From NCBI RefSeq assembly GCF_000721075.1, contig NZ_JOEQ01000061.1, positions 1-19,187 on the forward strand: a stretch of DNA of 19,187 nt, read 5' to 3'. Below are positions 6,458 through 12,924 of the stretch, in pieces. Origin of the DNA: Streptosporangium amethystogenes. GTDB taxonomy: Bacteria; Actinomycetota; Actinomycetes; Streptosporangiales; Streptosporangiaceae. A model generated the notes under the pieces. It searched no databases and had not been told where the DNA came from. It saw only the letters and a program-made list of their open reading frames with translations. Made by a program: the position numbers and the translations under genes. Position 1 is the first letter of the stretch. Every line of letters starts with the position of its first letter.

Positions 6458-7402
6458 ATGCGACATCTGCCCTACCCCAAGATCCCTACGACTGAGCGGT
6501 CCGGCAGGGCGGTTGTCGGCGGTCCCTGGGTGGCGACCGAGAAGGTGCACGGAGCTCAAATGGTGATCGCCCATGACGGCCGGAACACGCTCGTGGGCAA
6601 GCGCAAGGCTTGGCTGCGCGACGACGAGCCCTTCTTCGGCTGGCGACTTCTGCGCGGCCACCTCGAAAAGGCCGCGAAGGCCGCCCTGGCTCGGGGCGGC
6701 GCGGCCGTGCGCGTCTACGGCGAGCTGTACGGAGGCCACTATCCCCACCCCGACGTCTCGCCGATGCCGGGCATCACTCCGGTTCAAACGGGGGTCTGGT
6801 ACAGCCCGGAAATCCGCTTTGCCCTTTTCGACGTACTGCACCACCGGGATCCCGGAGATCCCGGCGTCTTCCTGCCGTACGCGGACGTCGCCTCGATCGC
6901 CGCCGACGCCGAGCTCGATGTTGTGCCGATTCTCGGCAGAGGGACCCGGTCGGAGCTCGATGCTCTGCCGGTCCGGTTCCCCAGCCGGGTGCCACAGGCA
7001 CTCGGCCTGCCCAGCATCCAGGACAACCTGGCCGAGGGAATCGTCCTGCGGCCTGATATCCCCCTGCCTTCCGACCGCAGGCCGACCGTCAAGCTGAAGA
7101 TCGAGGAGTTCGACGAGCAACGTTTCGACCAGAGCCGCCCCTGGGACCCGCAGGTGATCCTTACTCCCGAGGAACTACGCCAGGTCGCCCGAGCCATGGT
7201 CAACGGGCCGCGACTGGCCGGCGCGCGATCCAAGGTGGGGCCGTCGACCCTCGACGAGATCCTGGATGAGGTGGTCCTCGACATCATGGTGGATCTGTCG
7301 GCGACCTTTCCCTCGGCCATGGCGGCGCTCGGCGACGAGGAGGAGGCCGAACTGCAGGCGTCCATCCGCGGGGTCGCGGTCAGTGATCACCATCAGGTGT
7401 GA
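6458..7402 (+). CDS. Rnl2-like RNA ligase family protein
   Basis: A 314-residue nucleotidyltransferase. Motif I is TEKVHGAQM, with the AMP-accepting lysine predicted at Lys29 (KxxG). VYGELYGG at 86-93 is motif III-like, FALFDV at 121-126 is motif IIIa, AEGIVLRP at 192-199 is motif IV, and VKLKIEEF at 211-218 is motif V with both lysines. This is the order seen in T4 Rnl2/REL-type RNA ligases. The remaining C-terminal roughly 95 residues form a helical extension. No ribosome-binding site precedes the ATG. A CATACT -10-like hexamer ends seven bases before it, so the mRNA may be leaderless. It likely seals nicked RNA as a repair or healing enzyme, but no RNA-end-healing partner (Pnkp, Hen1, RtcB) is adjacent. 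Confidence 0.88.
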   Translation: MRHLPYPKIPTTERSGRAVVGGPWVATEKVHGAQMVIAHDGRNTLVGKRKAWLRDDEPFFGWRLLRGHLEKAAKAALARGGAAVRVYGELYGGHYPHPDVSPMPGITPVQTGVWYSPEIRFALFDVLHHRDPGDPGVFLPYADVASIAADAELDVVPILGRGTRSELDALPVRFPSRVPQALGLPSIQDNLAEGIVLRPDIPLPSDRRPTVKLKIEEFDEQRFDQSRPWDPQVILTPEELRQVARAMVNGPRLAGARSKVGPSTLDEILDEVVLDIMVDLSATFPSAMAALGDEEEAELQASIRGVAVSDHHQV

Positions 7403-7455
7403 GCACGGATCGTCGCCGCGGCCCCGGTGGAGATGGCCGACGCTTCGAAAGCGGC

Positions 7456-7476
7456 ACCCGGTGGCGAAAGCCGGGT
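7456..7476. terminator. Hairpin between convergent RNA ligase and slipin genes
   Basis: ACCCGG (7456-7461) and CCGGGT (7471-7476) are perfect inverted 6-bp arms with a 9-base loop. They lie in the 79-bp gap between the two convergent stop codons and could serve both genes. No T-tract is present, so the call is tentative. Confidence 0.35.
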
Positions 7477-7481
7477 ACGGC

Positions 7482-8375
7482 CTACCGGCCGGTTTCCGCA
7501 GCGTCGGGGGCGACCTGGCTGGGGATGCGGGTGCCTGGAAGGTGTTGGCCGACCGGGGCCGACAGGTCCCCGGACAGCGCCGGGGTGGAGTGCGCGGTGG
7601 CCTGTCCGGACTCGGGGGGTGTCGCTCGTTCCAGGAAGCGAAGCAGCTCGACGGGGAAGGGCAACACCAGGGTGGAGTTCTTCTCCGCGGCAACCTCGAC
7701 GACGGTCTGGAGTAGGCGCAGCTGCAGCGCGGCGGGATGCAGGGCCATCGTCTCGGCGGCTTGGGCCAGCTTCTTCGAGGCCTGCAGCTCGCCCTCGGCG
7801 GTGATGATGCGGGAACGCCGCTCACGTTCCGCTTCGGCCTGCCGCGACATGGACCGCTTCATCGACTCGGGGAGCACCACGTCCTTGATCTCGACCCGGT
7901 CGATGTGCACGCCCCAGCCCACGGCCGGGCTGTCGATCATCAGCTCCAGGCCCTGGTTGAGCCGCTCCCGATTGGACAGCAGGTCGTCCAGCTCGCTCTT
8001 ACCGATGATCGACCGCAGCGAGGCCAGCGCGACCTGGCGAATGGCGGATTCATAGTCCTGGACGCCGACCACCACGCGTACCGGGTCGACGACCCGGAAG
8101 TAGATGACGGCGTCCACGTGAACCGTCACGTTGTCCCGGGTGATGGCGTCCTGGGCGGGCACCGGCATGGTGACGACCTGCATGTTGACCTTCTGCAGAT
8201 GGTCGGCGACCGGCATTATCAGGGCTAGTCCGGGAGCGCGGAGCTCGGGGCGGACCTGTCCGAACCGGAAGACGACGCCCCGCTCGAACTGCTTGACGAT
8301 CCGCACACCGGCCTTCAGCCATATCGCACCCAGCACCATGATCGCGATCAGCGCGTAGACGACAGTAGTGATCAT
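7482..8375 (-). CDS. Slipin / SPFH (band 7, stomatin-like) membrane protein
   Basis: A 297-residue protein with a strong site (GGAGGAAGAA) before the ATG at 8375. Residues 1-20 form a single N-terminal membrane segment. The SPFH domain follows: VKQFERGVVFRFGQV at about 27-41, APGLALIMPVADHLQKVN, then DAITRDNVTVHVDAVIYFRVVDP and the YESAIRQVALASLRSIIGKSELDDLLSNRE segment. A charged coiled-coil stretch (MSRQAEAERERRSRIITAEGELQASKKLAQAAETM) comes next, then a low-complexity Pro/Ser/Ala tail. This matches bacterial slipins, scaffolds of membrane microdomains. Slipins usually have an adjacent NfeD-type partner; none is found here. Confidence 0.93.
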   Translation of the reverse strand: MITTVVYALIAIMVLGAIWLKAGVRIVKQFERGVVFRFGQVRPELRAPGLALIMPVADHLQKVNMQVVTMPVPAQDAITRDNVTVHVDAVIYFRVVDPVRVVVGVQDYESAIRQVALASLRSIIGKSELDDLLSNRERLNQGLELMIDSPAVGWGVHIDRVEIKDVVLPESMKRSMSRQAEAERERRSRIITAEGELQASKKLAQAAETMALHPAALQLRLLQTVVEVAAEKNSTLVLPFPVELLRFLERATPPESGQATAHSTPALSGDLSAPVGQHLPGTRIPSQVAPDAAETGR

Positions 8376-8556
8376 TTCTTCCTCCCACGTCTCCCCTGGG
8401 TCCCGCCGGCCCGAAGTCCTCCTGGATCGGTGACCGATTCGCGGGTCCCGCTCGCGGCGGACGGGCCGGCGGTGACACCTGCCGAGCCTGCCGGATCAGC
8501 TGGAGCGGCACTCCGAGTGCGGGCGATGTCGGAGAACTCCCCCGGATCGGGCCGGA

Positions 8557-8584
8557 CGGCGTGCGGCGCGGGCGTCGCACGCCG
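8557..8584. repeat. Inverted repeat (9-bp arms, 10-base loop)
   Basis: CGGCGTGCG (8557-8565) and CGCACGCCG (8576-8584) are perfect inverted copies. No gene ends immediately before it on either strand, so it is an unexplained hairpin, perhaps a relic terminator. Confidence 0.4.
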
Positions 8585-8738
8585 GCGTCAAAGGGCCGCG
8601 CGAAGCCCGGGTCCTCGACCGGCGACCGGCACTTAATCTCGTGCGCCGCCTCGCGTTCACGGTCACTGGGCACGACACACCTCCCAGAGGTGCCTGTCCG
8701 TCAGGCGCGGCCATACTGCCCCCCCGTTCGGACCTTTC

Positions 8739-8753
8739 TATCGTAGCGCGATA
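8739..8753. promoter_or_regulatory. Orphan operator-like palindrome
   Basis: TATCG-TAGCG-CGATA sits in an AT-richer patch within an otherwise very GC-rich region. It resembles a TetR/PadR-type operator. No intact gene starts next to it, and the nearest start, of the slipin, is about 360 bp away. Confidence 0.35.
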
Positions 8754-9053
8754 CAAAGTGTCCGATATGCACCTTTTTGTTGAGGAGCTCCGGCCTTCCT
8801 CCCACCGGAATCACGCCTGTGTCACCCGCACCACCCGCGTCACCGCACCCGCGCATGACACTCGGCGACGCGCCCGCGACAGGTCCCGGCCCGCCGGAGC
8901 GTGCTCCACCGCGACGAGTTACGGCGCATGGACGCGATGCTCGACATCCCGATCCGGAAGGACACGAATCCGCTCCCTGATCCCCTCTGCGCGTCTCCGG
9001 ACGCTTTCGAAGATCAGGTCCACCGCAGACACCACCGGCCTGCCCCGCCTCGG

Positions 9054-9665
9054 TTAGCGGTCTCCGGGCCGGGCGGCAGGTGAACATGGTGACGCCTCAT
9101 CCGAGGCGCGGATCGCGCCTCCCCATTCCCCGGGCAACTCGTAGACCCAGCCCTCCCGCCAGGCGAACTCCTCGTCCACCAGATCCTCCAGTGCCCGCCC
9201 GCCGAGCAGATGATCCAGCGCCCACCGGTTGGCCGAGTGTGCGATCAGCAGCACCCTCCTGCCGCCCCAGAGCCCGGCAAGGTGCGTCAGGAAATCCCGG
9301 GTGTGCTCGACGACCTGCCGGTAGCTCTGCCCGCCCGGCCACGGCATGTCGATATGCCGTGATCTCTCGACGGCCAGCCGCGCCACGGGCATTCCGTTCC
9401 ACTCGCCGTAGTCGCATTCGCGCAGCCGTTCATCCTGGTGGACCGGAATGTCGGTGCCCGCGAAAGCGAGCTCCGCGGTCTGCACGGCACGGCGAAGATC
9501 AGAGGTGAACACCGCGGCCAGGCCATCGTGGCGGCGGCGTTCGCCAAGCTCCCGAGCCAGCTCACGGCCGCGCGGTGACAGCTCTCCCGGTAACCAGCCG
9601 GTCGCGATTCCGACCTCGTTGTCGGTCGTGATCGAGTGTGTCTCGTACACGATCGTCGTTGCCAC
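9054..9665 (-). CDS. Histidine phosphatase family protein with altered RHG motif
   Basis: A 203-residue protein. I chose the GTG at 9665 because GGAG lies about six bases upstream and the protein then begins directly with the first strand (MATTIVYETHSITTDN). The histidine phosphatase frame is clear: GWLPGELSPRGRELARELG, then VFTSDLRRAVQTAELAF at about 52-68, LRECDYGEWNG at about 81-91, and the second histidine in VLLIAHSANRWALDHLL (His143). The usual opening motif RHG(E/Q)T is replaced by ETHS, which keeps the nucleophilic His (His10) but lacks the preceding Arg. Similar ETH-type members exist in actinobacteria, to my recollection. The substrate is unknown; a phosphomonoester is likely if the enzyme is active. 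Confidence 0.85.
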   Translation of the reverse strand: MATTIVYETHSITTDNEVGIATGWLPGELSPRGRELARELGERRRHDGLAAVFTSDLRRAVQTAELAFAGTDIPVHQDERLRECDYGEWNGMPVARLAVERSRHIDMPWPGGQSYRQVVEHTRDFLTHLAGLWGGRRVLLIAHSANRWALDHLLGGRALEDLVDEEFAWREGWVYELPGEWGGAIRASDEASPCSPAARPGDR

Positions 9666-9681
9666 ACTCAGCTCCAGAGCT

Positions 9682-9792
9682 TCAGGGAGAACGCAGTCCC
9701 GGGAGGTAGCCGGTGTATCCGGCGAACACGATCTCATTGCGGACCGAGGTGATCGGATCGCGCCAGATCTCCACGGTACGAGGCGGAGCCAC
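9682..9792 (-). pseudogene. Short coding remnant upstream of the histidine phosphatase
   Basis: A 36-residue frame from GTG 9792 to TGA 9682, only 16 bases before the phosphatase start. It contains TVEIWRDPITSVRNEIVF followed by AGYTGYLPGL, which reads like natural protein rather than composition noise. Further upstream, a coding-like stretch (DEVARLRG) lies in another frame, suggesting a frameshifted, truncated gene that was once co-transcribed with the phosphatase. No family was recognised. Confidence 0.3.
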
Positions 9793-10405
9793 GTCCAACA
9801 ACCCCGCAGGCGTGCGACCTCATCCCGTGGCTCCTCCTCGCCTGTCCCCCCATGACCAGGGCGTACGAAGTTCCCTCAAGAGGACTCCAAGTCTTCCTCA
9901 ACCAGGGCTGGACAATCTTGTCGCGAAGTGACCGGTTTCACGCCACGGCAAAGCCGATCGAAATTCCGATGCAGATCAGGCCACTGCGGCAGGCAAATCG
10001 ATTATTGCAAGAAAGAAAATGATGACGGCTTTCCTGCACGAAGAACCAGACAGGCCCTGGAAACGATCGCCACCAAGTGAGTCGGGGGAATCCCGGATCC
10101 ACCACATGGAATTTCAGTGAGCTCCACGACGGAAGACCATGCGGTGCCGGAAAGGCGCTTTCACAATGTATCCCAACATTCGACGATACGCGCGCCACGG
10201 GGGTCGGCCATGGAGCAGGCCGAAGCCCACCGGGAGCTCATGACGGTCCTGCCGTTGTGCGTGGCCCTGGCCGGGAAACCTCACCCGGCCATCTCAGCGC
10301 GTCACCGGCCCCGCCAGGTCACGGAGCCAGGCGGGAGCGCATGGAACGTTGACCTGCCCAGTGAAAGCAGTCCGTCGAGCCATATCCCGGTCGGAGGTTG
10401 GAATC
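9793..10405. other. Upstream region of the GNAT/ThiF cluster
   Basis: About 610 bp in which GC content falls markedly, especially around 9930-10040 and 10080-10190, where A/T-rich runs such as AAGAAAGAAAATGATG occur. This should contain the promoter of the cluster. No regulator gene is present. One frame at its right end (10117-10425) may encode a small protein and is listed separately. The minus-strand frame 9938-10198 has no family-like content. Confidence 0.4.
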
Positions 10406-10425
10406 TTGGTGGGTCAGGTCCTTGA
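10117..10425 (+). CDS. Possible small protein overlapping the GNAT-like gene start
   Basis: A GTG-started frame of 102 codons (GGAA six bases upstream of the GTG). An alternative ATG at 10210, with GGGGG about 7 bases upstream, would give 71 residues beginning MEQAEAHRELMTVLPL. The stop at 10423-10425 lies about 20 bases inside the next gene. Third-position GC is high between 10210 and about 10330 and weaker afterwards. The C-terminal part is rich in Ser, Gly and Pro (SESSPSSHIPVGGWNLGGSG). I recognise no family. It could be a short cluster-encoded peptide or chance; overlap with the next gene would allow translational coupling. Confidence 0.28.
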   Translation: MSSTTEDHAVPERRFHNVSQHSTIRAPRGSAMEQAEAHRELMTVLPLCVALAGKPHPAISARHRPRQVTEPGGSAWNVDLPSESSPSSHIPVGGWNLGGSGP

Positions 10426-11164
10426 GATAGGTCGCAGTTCGGCTGCCGTCGCCGCCACATTGAACGAGTTCCTGAACGAGTCCGCAGATTGGCTGAACCA
10501 ACGGGGCCTGACTCTGGACTACAACACGGATATTTCAAGCTGGGTCCGCCACATGCGGACCGCGGTTCACGCCGATGGCATCAACCCGACTTTTGACCCG
10601 GCGCATAGTCCCGTCTCCGCCCAGAACAGCTACTGGTTGGATATCAGGGACCGCGGCGGATCGACGGTCGCGTGCATCGCCGTGCGAATGATATACACGG
10701 CGGACTTCAGCCGTCATATAAGCTCCATGCGGCTGTGGTTCGATCCGCCGCCCCCCGGGCTGGAACAGTCGCTGGACCTCGTGCTGCCGGCGGAGACACC
10801 CGTCATATCCGGCAGAGTGGCGCACTACGGCGGGCACTGGGTGCATCCGAGCTGGCGGGGAAGGGAAATTCCCGGCCTTCTGCTTCCGCTGGCCAAGATA
10901 CTCACCCTTGACCTGTTCAGGAGCGACTGGGACACCGGAATCGTGTTCTCGAAGAACGCCTTGAGGCAGAGCCTCGTGGACGCCTACGGTTTCGCGAACA
11001 CAGTGCTCTGCTATTCCGGCTCGTTTCCCCCCGCCAACCGGGACGACACCCTTTTCCTGACCTACAGCAGCCGGGCGCAGACCCTGTCCCTGATGCCGCA
11101 CGCGATCATGAAGCTGCGCGGGGGCCACCGGGAGGAACAGGCGGCGGCCCACTCACGGAACTGA
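10406..11164 (+). CDS. GNAT-like acyltransferase-fold protein, first major gene of the cluster
   Basis: About 252 residues. The start is uncertain: GGAGG at 10393-10397 favours TTG 10406 (8-base spacing) or GTG 10409; an upstream TTG at 10349 is less supported. The N-terminal half is divergent. The C-terminal half looks like a GNAT fold: a long strand (GRVAHYGGHWVHP), then SWRGREIPGLLLPLAKILTL, which resembles the acetyl-CoA pyrophosphate loop (V.P.xRG.gi...Ll) and helix, then DTGIVFSKNALRQSLVDAYGFANT, typical of the following strand-helix-Y-GF element. It may N- or O-acylate an intermediate. The assignment is fold-level only. A 7-bp hairpin follows its stop, yet the downstream genes run in the same direction. 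Confidence 0.6.
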   Translation: MVGQVLEIGRSSAAVAATLNEFLNESADWLNQRGLTLDYNTDISSWVRHMRTAVHADGINPTFDPAHSPVSAQNSYWLDIRDRGGSTVACIAVRMIYTADFSRHISSMRLWFDPPPPGLEQSLDLVLPAETPVISGRVAHYGGHWVHPSWRGREIPGLLLPLAKILTLDLFRSDWDTGIVFSKNALRQSLVDAYGFANTVLCYSGSFPPANRDDTLFLTYSSRAQTLSLMPHAIMKLRGGHREEQAAAHSRN

Positions 11165-11169
11165 TCCGC

Positions 11170-11192
11170 CGGGGCGCGCCGCAGCCGCCCCG
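11170..11192 (+). terminator. Hairpin after the GNAT-like gene
   Basis: CGGGGCG (11170-11176) and CGCCCCG (11186-11192) form a perfect 7-bp stem with a 9-base loop, 5 bases after the TGA at 11162-11164. It may end or attenuate the first transcript. No T-tract is visible. Confidence 0.45.
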
Positions 11193-11214
11193 CCACACGA
11201 TCCGCGCCTGAAGT

Positions 11215-11415
11215 GTGAAGGAGGACCCCGAAGCGACGCCCTCGGGGCACGACCACGCCGACCTGCGGGAAACCGTGACCTCCGCGTACCCGCAGACGAT
11301 TCTCTTGCCGACCGGTATGCCGAAATCACCTAAGCGTCAACTACTTTGCTTCGCCGTAGTGAAATCCTCTCCATCACCCATGAAAAAAGACTTGAGGGAG
11401 TCAAAAGCGACATGA
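11215..11415 (+). CDS. Possible 66-residue small protein or peptide precursor
   Basis: A GTG-started frame whose TGA overlaps the methyltransferase ATG (ATGA at 11412-11415). The first roughly 35 codons have the high third-position GC of real genes here (MKEDPEATPSGHDHADLRE, then TVTSAYPQTILLPTGMPKSP). The last 25 codons are A/T-richer and end MKKDLRESKAT. That last segment has its own ATG at 11380, so an 11-residue leader-type peptide is another option. The GTG lacks a good ribosome-binding site, which is the main doubt. It does not end in Gly-Gly, so it is not an obvious sulfur-carrier protein. Its position before a methyltransferase and an E1-like enzyme makes a modified peptide substrate conceivable, but this is inference. 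Confidence 0.33.
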   Translation: MKEDPEATPSGHDHADLRETVTSAYPQTILLPTGMPKSPKRQLLCFAVVKSSPSPMKKDLRESKAT

Positions 11416-12110
11416 ACGAAAACATCTGGACCGAGTTCGCCAAGAGTTATGACCAGATGATTCCCGAGCTGAACTGCTATCAGCGGATGCTCAGAAAGAT
11501 CCTTCGCGACACGGAGGACCGGCGGATCGTGATCGACGCCGGGTGTGGAACCGGCCTGGTCAGCCAGGAACTGATCGACCGTGGTCACCGGGTCATCGGT
11601 TTCGACAACAACTCCGCCATGCTGCAACGGGCACACGACAAGAAGGCGGCCGCGTCGGGCGAGGCTCGTGACCGATGGACGGTCATGGAGGGAAGCGTGG
11701 AGCACTTTCCTTCCCAGGTTGTTTCTGACGCGGACGCGGTCCTGCTCAACAACGTCCTTTTCTACGTCCAAGACGTCGAATCAGCGTTGCGCGAGGTCCT
11801 CTCCCACCTGAAGCCGGGGGGCGTGATGATCGCCACCGGCCCGAAACGCCGGCCCGACCTGCAGAAGGTGCTTCGACACTCCATCGCGGAGTGGCAGGCG
11901 GAAGAACGTTTCACCGAGGCTCTCCAGGCCGCGCTGGCCCATCATTCGACCTGTGCTCAGAAACTGACCACCGACCCCAATGAGATGGTGACGTTCTTCG
12001 AGGTGGACCAGCTGGTGGACACCCTGCGGCACCTGGGTTTCTCACGCCCCCTGGTCGCGGATGGCGACGATTACTTCGGCGAGAACTATTACGTCTGCAT
12101 GCAGAAGTGA
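11412..12110 (+). CDS. Class I SAM-dependent methyltransferase
   Basis: A 232-residue protein. GAGGGAG at 11394-11400 precedes the ATG at 11412 with 11-base spacing. Motif I, VIDAGCGTGL, is at about 40-49, followed by the acidic end of strand 2 (VIGFDNNSAML) and the segment MEGSVEHFP. Motif IV-like ADAVLLNNVLFYVQDVESAL and the post-motif SHLKPGGVMIATGPKRRPDL complete a Methyltransf_11/25-type Rossmann domain. The last roughly 70 residues form a helical cap that may choose the substrate. It probably methylates a small molecule or peptide made by this cluster. Its GC content and A-rich start region are unlike the flanking chromosome, which suggests transfer. Confidence 0.85.
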   Translation: MNENIWTEFAKSYDQMIPELNCYQRMLRKILRDTEDRRIVIDAGCGTGLVSQELIDRGHRVIGFDNNSAMLQRAHDKKAAASGEARDRWTVMEGSVEHFPSQVVSDADAVLLNNVLFYVQDVESALREVLSHLKPGGVMIATGPKRRPDLQKVLRHSIAEWQAEERFTEALQAALAHHSTCAQKLTTDPNEMVTFFEVDQLVDTLRHLGFSRPLVADGDDYFGENYYVCMQK

Positions 12111-12123
12111 AATGAGGTTTCCG

Positions 12124-12924
12124 ATGGAAGGCTCCAAGGTCAACCCCAGACTCCAGCGCAACCTGGGGATTCTGGACGAAGAGTCGATGAAGAGGGTCGC
12201 GGACACCCATGTTCTTGTGGCCGGAGTGGGCGGCGCCGGCGGGCAGTGCGCGGTGGATCTGGCCCGCCTGGGCTTCGGCTGGGTAACGCTCGCGGATTTC
12301 GACGTTTACGAGGTGCACAATTCCAATCGCCAGGTCGGCAGCTTCGACAGCACCGTCGGTCAGCTGAAGATCGAGGTCGTCGGGAAAATGTGCCAGGACA
12401 TCAACCCGGAACTGCGGATCCGCAAAGTGCCTGAGGGCGTGACGGACAGCAATATCGATTCCTTGCTTTCGGGATTCGACGGAAAACCGGTGGACTACGT
12501 CGTGGAAGTCATCGACATCGCCGGTCTCCGGGCGAAGGAATGGCTGCATCAAGCATGCAGGCAGCAGGGGATCGTCATCATGACCGGCTTGATGCTGGGC
12601 TTCGGGGCCGCTCTGCATGTTTTCCAGCCCGAAGCGCCTCGCTACGAGGATCTCTACATGCTTCCGGATGGACGCATCGATTTACCCAAGATCATCCCCC
12701 GGCTCGGCAGCTATGTCGTGCAGAAGCACTGGGACGCCTGCTTCGCCGGGCGCGGGCATGCTCCCACCTGCGTGATCGGAGCTACCACCGCGGCCGGGAT
12801 GATGGTGAGCGAGATCATGCGCGCCATCCTCCTGGGGCGGGATCAGATGGTGTCCCACCCCGAGTACCTGTACGTGGATTTCTTTGACCACCACTATGTC
12901 CGAGGCTCGGTCGTCCCCGCATGA
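12124..12924 (+). CDS. E1-like (ThiF/MoeB-type) adenylyltransferase
   Basis: A 266-residue protein starting at ATG 12124 (TGAGG six bases upstream); ATG 12112, one base after the methyltransferase stop region, would add four residues. The N-terminus RLQRNLGILDEE is the usual E1-like lead-in. VLVAGVGGAGG (30-40) is the ATP-binding glycine loop, LADFDVYEVHNSNRQ (56-70) holds the Mg/ATP aspartates and the NxNRQ signature, and Lys82 plus Asp131 sit where the catalytic Lys and Asp are expected. The C-terminal GATTAAGMMVSEIMRAILLG fits the domain end. The paired CxxC zinc motifs of classic MoeB/ThiF are missing. The enzyme should adenylate a carboxyl terminus, either of a peptide, a carrier or a small acid. 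It overlaps the next gene by ATGA. Confidence 0.88.
   Translation: MEGSKVNPRLQRNLGILDEESMKRVADTHVLVAGVGGAGGQCAVDLARLGFGWVTLADFDVYEVHNSNRQVGSFDSTVGQLKIEVVGKMCQDINPELRIRKVPEGVTDSNIDSLLSGFDGKPVDYVVEVIDIAGLRAKEWLHQACRQQGIVIMTGLMLGFGAALHVFQPEAPRYEDLYMLPDGRIDLPKIIPRLGSYVVQKHWDACFAGRGHAPTCVIGATTAAGMMVSEIMRAILLGRDQMVSHPEYLYVDFFDHHYVRGSVVPA

Larger units (their letters stand above)
8376..9053. other. 678-bp region without a credible gene
   Basis: Several frames are open on both strands but none has family-like content or a convincing ribosome-binding site. Frames at 8430-8636 (+), 8496-8756 (-) and 8901-9083 (+) are Arg/Pro/Gly-rich in the manner of composition artefacts. The region holds a 9-bp inverted repeat and, near 8735-8790, an AT-richer promoter-like patch with a TATCG/CGATA palindrome, both listed separately. 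It may be the site of a decayed gene. Confidence 0.45.

Noticed and set aside
8641..9087. Overlapping frames at the right side of the 8376-9053 gap
   Set aside because: Thr/Arg/Pro-rich plus-strand and Gly/Arg-rich minus-strand frames with no motif; mutually overlapping artefacts.
9938..10198. 86-residue minus-strand frame
   Set aside because: No ribosome-binding site, no recognisable domain, and poor third-position bias; falls in the AT-rich upstream region of the cluster.
11215..11415. Sulfur-carrier (ThiS/MoaD/CysO-like) partner for the E1-like enzyme
   Set aside because: The frame does not end in Gly-Gly and lacks beta-grasp-like sequence, so it is listed only as a possible peptide.
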